58,985 nucleotides of DNA from positions 1-58,985 of the forward strand of contig DXEI01000029.1 in the NCBI GenBank assembly GCA_019115045.1, in the 5' to 3' direction. This stretch comes from Candidatus Gemmiger excrementipullorum. Its GTDB lineage: Bacteria > Bacillota > Clostridia > Oscillospirales > Ruminococcaceae. Below, piece after piece: positions 56,137-58,985 of this stretch; the first letter of the stretch is position 1, and each line of letters opens with the position of its first letter. The translations under genes and the position numbers were made by a program. The notes beneath the pieces were generated by a model, which made no database searches, had not been told where the DNA came from, and was given only the letters and a program-made list of their open reading frames with translations.

Positions 56137-57003
56137 ATGCACAAAATCTGCAAAAAGATTGGGATCGCCCAGCGAAACCGCCGCTTGGGCTGGCTGCTGC
56201 TGGCGCCGGCGCTGCTGGCGTTTGGGGTCAGCTATCTGCTGCCGTTTGCCATCGCATTGGTCCGCAGTTTTTTCCGCGGCATGGGCGGTGAGTTCGCCGG
56301 GTTGGAAAATTACGCGGACCTGCTGCGCAACCAAACCTTCCAGCTGGCGCTGCGCAACCTGCTCTTGCTGTGGTGCTTTGTTTTGCCGCTGAACCTTGTG
56401 GCGGGCTTTCTGCTGGCGCTGCTCTGCCACCGGTCCCCCTGGCAAAAACACCGTCTGCTGTTTTTCCTGCCGGCTGTGCTGCCGGCCGCCGCAACGGTCT
56501 CGATCGTATACGACTGTCTGGGCAGTTTTTCGGCAGAAGGCTGGCTTCCCTTTGGGGGCGCCGGCTGGGCAAACGGCCCGGCGGCCGGTTTCGTGTTTGC
56601 TTTGCTGGTCCTGTGGAAAGGGTTGGGGTATACCGTACTGGTCCTCACCGCAGCGCTGTCCTCCCTCCCGGTGGAATATACGCAGGCCGCCCAGGTGGAA
56701 GGCGCTGCATTTGGCGCCATAGTGCGCCGCATCTACCTGCCGCTGCTGCGCCCCGCTTTTGCCCTGTGCGCCCTGCTGGCCGTATACAATGCGTTCCGCT
56801 GTTTCCGTGAAGCGCTGATGCTGGGCGGCACACACCCGACGGGATCCCTGTACAGTTTACAGCACTTTCTACAAAACAACTTCACCAACATGAATTTTGC
56901 CCGCCTGGAAGCCGCCTGCGTATTGCTGATTGCTGTGCCTGCGCTGGCCGGCGTGGCGCTGCTGGCCCAGATGACGCGGCAGCGCCGCAGGAAGGAAGGG
57001 TGA
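56137..57003 (+). CDS. Sugar ABC transporter permease (MalF type)
   Basis: TM helices; QAAQVEGAAFGAIVRRIYLPLLRPAF (EAA-like loop). Start at 56119 also possible. Confidence 0.9.
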   Translation: MHKICKKIGIAQRNRRLGWLLLAPALLAFGVSYLLPFAIALVRSFFRGMGGEFAGLENYADLLRNQTFQLALRNLLLLWCFVLPLNLVAGFLLALLCHRSPWQKHRLLFFLPAVLPAAATVSIVYDCLGSFSAEGWLPFGGAGWANGPAAGFVFALLVLWKGLGYTVLVLTAALSSLPVEYTQAAQVEGAAFGAIVRRIYLPLLRPAFALCALLAVYNAFRCFREALMLGGTHPTGSLYSLQHFLQNNFTNMNFARLEAACVLLIAVPALAGVALLAQMTRQRRRKEG

Positions 57004-57761
57004 CCGCCATGCGCCGGAGTTCTTGCAAAAAAGCGCTGTTTTTTTTGCTGTTAGCGCTTTACCTGCTCCCCTGCCTTGCGCAGTTTTCTTTTCTTTGGGA
57101 AGCCGCGCCCGCGCCTGCAGACGCAGAAAGCGGCCCCTTGACGGCCGCATTTGGCCTGGCGTACCGCAACAGCTGCCTGCTGGCCGCCGCCAATTTGTTT
57201 TTGCAGTGGCTTGTAAACCTCCCGGCCGGGCTGGCCCTCGCCAAACTGTTGCCGCAGCGCACCGCAAACAAGGGTTTGGCGCTGTGCCTGCTGCTGATGC
57301 TGCTGCCACAGCAGGCGCTGCTTCTGCCGCAGTACCTGGTTCTGGATGCGCTGCATCTGCTGGACCGCCTGGGCGGGCTGGTGCTTCTTTCTGCGTTCCA
57401 GCCGTTTCTTGTGCTGCTGTATTGGGCCGGTTTCCGCCAGATCGAGACCAGCCTGTTGGAAGCCGCCGCTTGCGAAGGCGCGACCGGCCCGCAAACGTTT
57501 TGGCATATCTGCCTGCCTTTGCTGACGCCGTACCTGCTGGCCGGCAGTTTGTTGTCCTTTGCCGAAAGCTGGGCCATGCTGGAACAGCCCATGACCTTTT
57601 TGCGGGACGGCGCCTGCCCCCTGCTGAGCACCTACTTCCTGCAAACTTCCCGTGTCTCGGGCGGTGCCGTGCAGGTGCTTTTGAGCGTTCTGCCGCTGCT
57701 GGCCCTGTTTTTCTGGGCCGCGGCTGCCCAGCGGCGCACGGACAAAGGCGCCCTTATGTAA
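57000..57761 (+). CDS. Sugar ABC transporter permease (MalG type)
   Basis: LLEAAACEGATGPQTFWHICLPLLTPYLLAG (EAA loop); overlaps previous stop. Confidence 0.9.
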   Translation: MTAMRRSSCKKALFFLLLALYLLPCLAQFSFLWEAAPAPADAESGPLTAAFGLAYRNSCLLAAANLFLQWLVNLPAGLALAKLLPQRTANKGLALCLLLMLLPQQALLLPQYLVLDALHLLDRLGGLVLLSAFQPFLVLLYWAGFRQIETSLLEAAACEGATGPQTFWHICLPLLTPYLLAGSLLSFAESWAMLEQPMTFLRDGACPLLSTYFLQTSRVSGGAVQVLLSVLPLLALFFWAAAAQRRTDKGALM

Positions 57762-57828
57762 GGCGATGTCCCGGCCTGCCCTGCTGATCTCGCCACGCGA
57801 AGTCCTGTGAAAGCCCCTGTCTGCGCCT

Positions 57829-57919
57829 GCGCGGCCGTGCAGCTTGCCTTGCAGATGTTTTGGATGGGCTGGGCGCTGGCCCCGGCGCTGTGCGTGGCGA
57901 TGATCCTGCTGTTGAACTA
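57829..57919 (+). repeat. Direct repeat, copy 2 (orphan copy of the XRE-gene 3' end)
   Basis: Same sequence as 54459-54549, ending in TAA where copy 1 ends in TAG; no upstream XRE coding sequence here. Confidence 0.95.
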
Positions 57920-57967
57920 AGGCCGCCTTGGGCAGGCCGAACGCGTGTATGAATATACCCGCATACC

Positions 57968-58003
57968 AACAGCCCCGGCACTGAAAACAGTGCCGGGGCT
58001 GTT
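57968..58003. terminator. Strong hairpin (16-bp perfect stem), no clear U-tract
   Basis: AACAGCCCCGGCACTGaaaaCAGTGCCGGGGCTGTT. Confidence 0.55.
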
Positions 58004-58059
58004 ACCTATACCGTTCAAAAATTCCTGCTGCCATTTTTCATCGGCTTGCCCGACGCCCG

Positions 58060-58455
58060 TTAGCGAAAGAAGAGGATCCCTCCCCCTTGTGAAAACTGAT
58101 AAAAGAGTTCGCCATCTTGTTGAAAGGCACCTTTCGGGCCGTACCAATCCGTAGTCTGGAAGAGATAAGAATACGCTTTACTGAAATCAAGAAGTGCGCC
58201 CTGGAGCCCGTTAAAGTAAACAATCGTGATCGGAACAGTTGTTCCATCGCGTTCGATTTCCCCATAAGAGTAGGCCCGAGATTCCCGCTCTGTTACAGCT
58301 ATACAAGCATGTGCTTCTTCACACACCCAAACACTATTCAGAAAATTATAGGGCTTATTCCGATCTGGATTGCACCCGCCGAGCAACAACATAACCGCAA
58401 CGCCAAGAACAATTGACAATAACAAGCGACACTTCTTATTTGACAATGATCCCAT
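58060..58455 (-). CDS. Hypothetical lipoprotein
   Basis: MGSLSNKKCRLLLSIVLGVAVMLLLGGCNPD: signal peptide with lipobox LLGGC; lower GC than surroundings. Confidence 0.65.
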   Translation of the reverse strand: MGSLSNKKCRLLLSIVLGVAVMLLLGGCNPDRNKPYNFLNSVWVCEEAHACIAVTERESRAYSYGEIERDGTTVPITIVYFNGLQGALLDFSKAYSYLFQTTDWYGPKGAFQQDGELFYQFSQGGGILFFR

Positions 58456-58733
58456 ATACAAATTCTGCCCCTCCCATTGTTCCAATCAAATCAGTTGCGT
58501 TTTCCGATGCGTTGTGATTCTATGTAACGTACTGATTTTCTTTTTTCTGCGTAAGAAACGGTTATCGTTAGGGCGAATCAATTCAGAGCGCCAGGGCTCA
58601 CACTACTCATAGTCTACACTTCTGTTCTTGACGGTTTCAAGTACCAAATTGCCCAAAGAATCGCAGCTATAATTGGTCAGTTCTTTGGCCTGCCAGCGGG
58701 CAAGTATGGCGGATCATCCTGTTTTTGCATGCA

Positions 58734-58771
58734 AAAAAGCACCCGCTCCTTTACAGAGCAGGCGCTTTTTG
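58734..58771 (-). terminator. Terminator downstream of tRNA-Glu
   Basis: Minus: AAAAAGCGCCTGCTCtgtaaagGAGCGGGTGCTTTTTTGC. Confidence 0.75.
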
Positions 58772-58773
58772 CT

Positions 58774-58848
58774 TGGTGACCCGTGCGGGAATCGAACCCA
58801 CGTTAACGGCGTGAGAGGCCGCTGTCTTAACCGCTTGACCAACGGGCC
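58774..58848 (-). tRNA. tRNA-Glu (anticodon CUC)
   Basis: Minus: GGCCCGTTGGTCAAGCGGTTAAGACAGCGGCCTCTCACGCCGTTAACGTGGGTTCGATTCCCGCACGGGTCACCA; cloverleaf stems pair, encoded CCA. Confidence 0.95.
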
Positions 58849-58862
58849 ATATAAAAGAGAAG

Positions 58863-58979
<117 letters not shown>

Positions 58980-58985
58980 TGCAAG

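Noticed and set aside
54550-57830. Integrase, transposase or recombinase inside the repeat-bracketed segment
   Set aside because: Looked for one in all frames; only SBP and two permeases are supported, so the mechanism of insertion remains unproven.

Overview
The window is about 59 kb of high-GC, densely coding bacterial chromosome. Gene content (spoIIID, glgBCDA, YesM/YesN two-component genes, T-box, DegV, YlxM) suggests a Firmicute of the Oscillospiraceae/Ruminococcaceae type; this taxonomic guess is inference. Most of it is housekeeping: pheST with a T-box leader, ylxM-ffh-rpsP-khpA-rimM-trmD, glmS, uvrC, a complete glgB-glgC-glgD-glgA cluster, hemW, udk, mntP with a yybP-ykoY-type leader, and a tRNA-Glu(CUC)/5S rRNA operon end at the right edge. 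The most unusual signals are: (1) a dispersed multi-hairpin intergenic repeat in two inverted copies (about 6601-6815 and 42470-42793), each directly downstream of and co-oriented with a CDS, with compensatory base changes between copies and a roughly 120-bp insert in one; (2) an 89-91 bp direct repeat of the 3' end of an XRE-family gene (54459-54549 and 57829-57919) that brackets a three-gene sugar ABC transporter operon, as if a cassette had entered the gene end; (3) a TrmD-GNAT fusion; (4) a zinc-ribbon/PASTA kinase-like protein lacking the HRD and DFG aspartates (predicted pseudokinase); (5) a divergent PTS Enzyme I; (6) a solute-binding protein co-encoded with a YesM/YesN pair without any transporter genes; (7) candidate palindromic operators at the CRP/FNR-ABC divergent promoter and upstream of glgB. 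No CRISPR array, integrase, transposase or prophage was recognised. All calls come from reading sequence and ORF translations; no database search was run.
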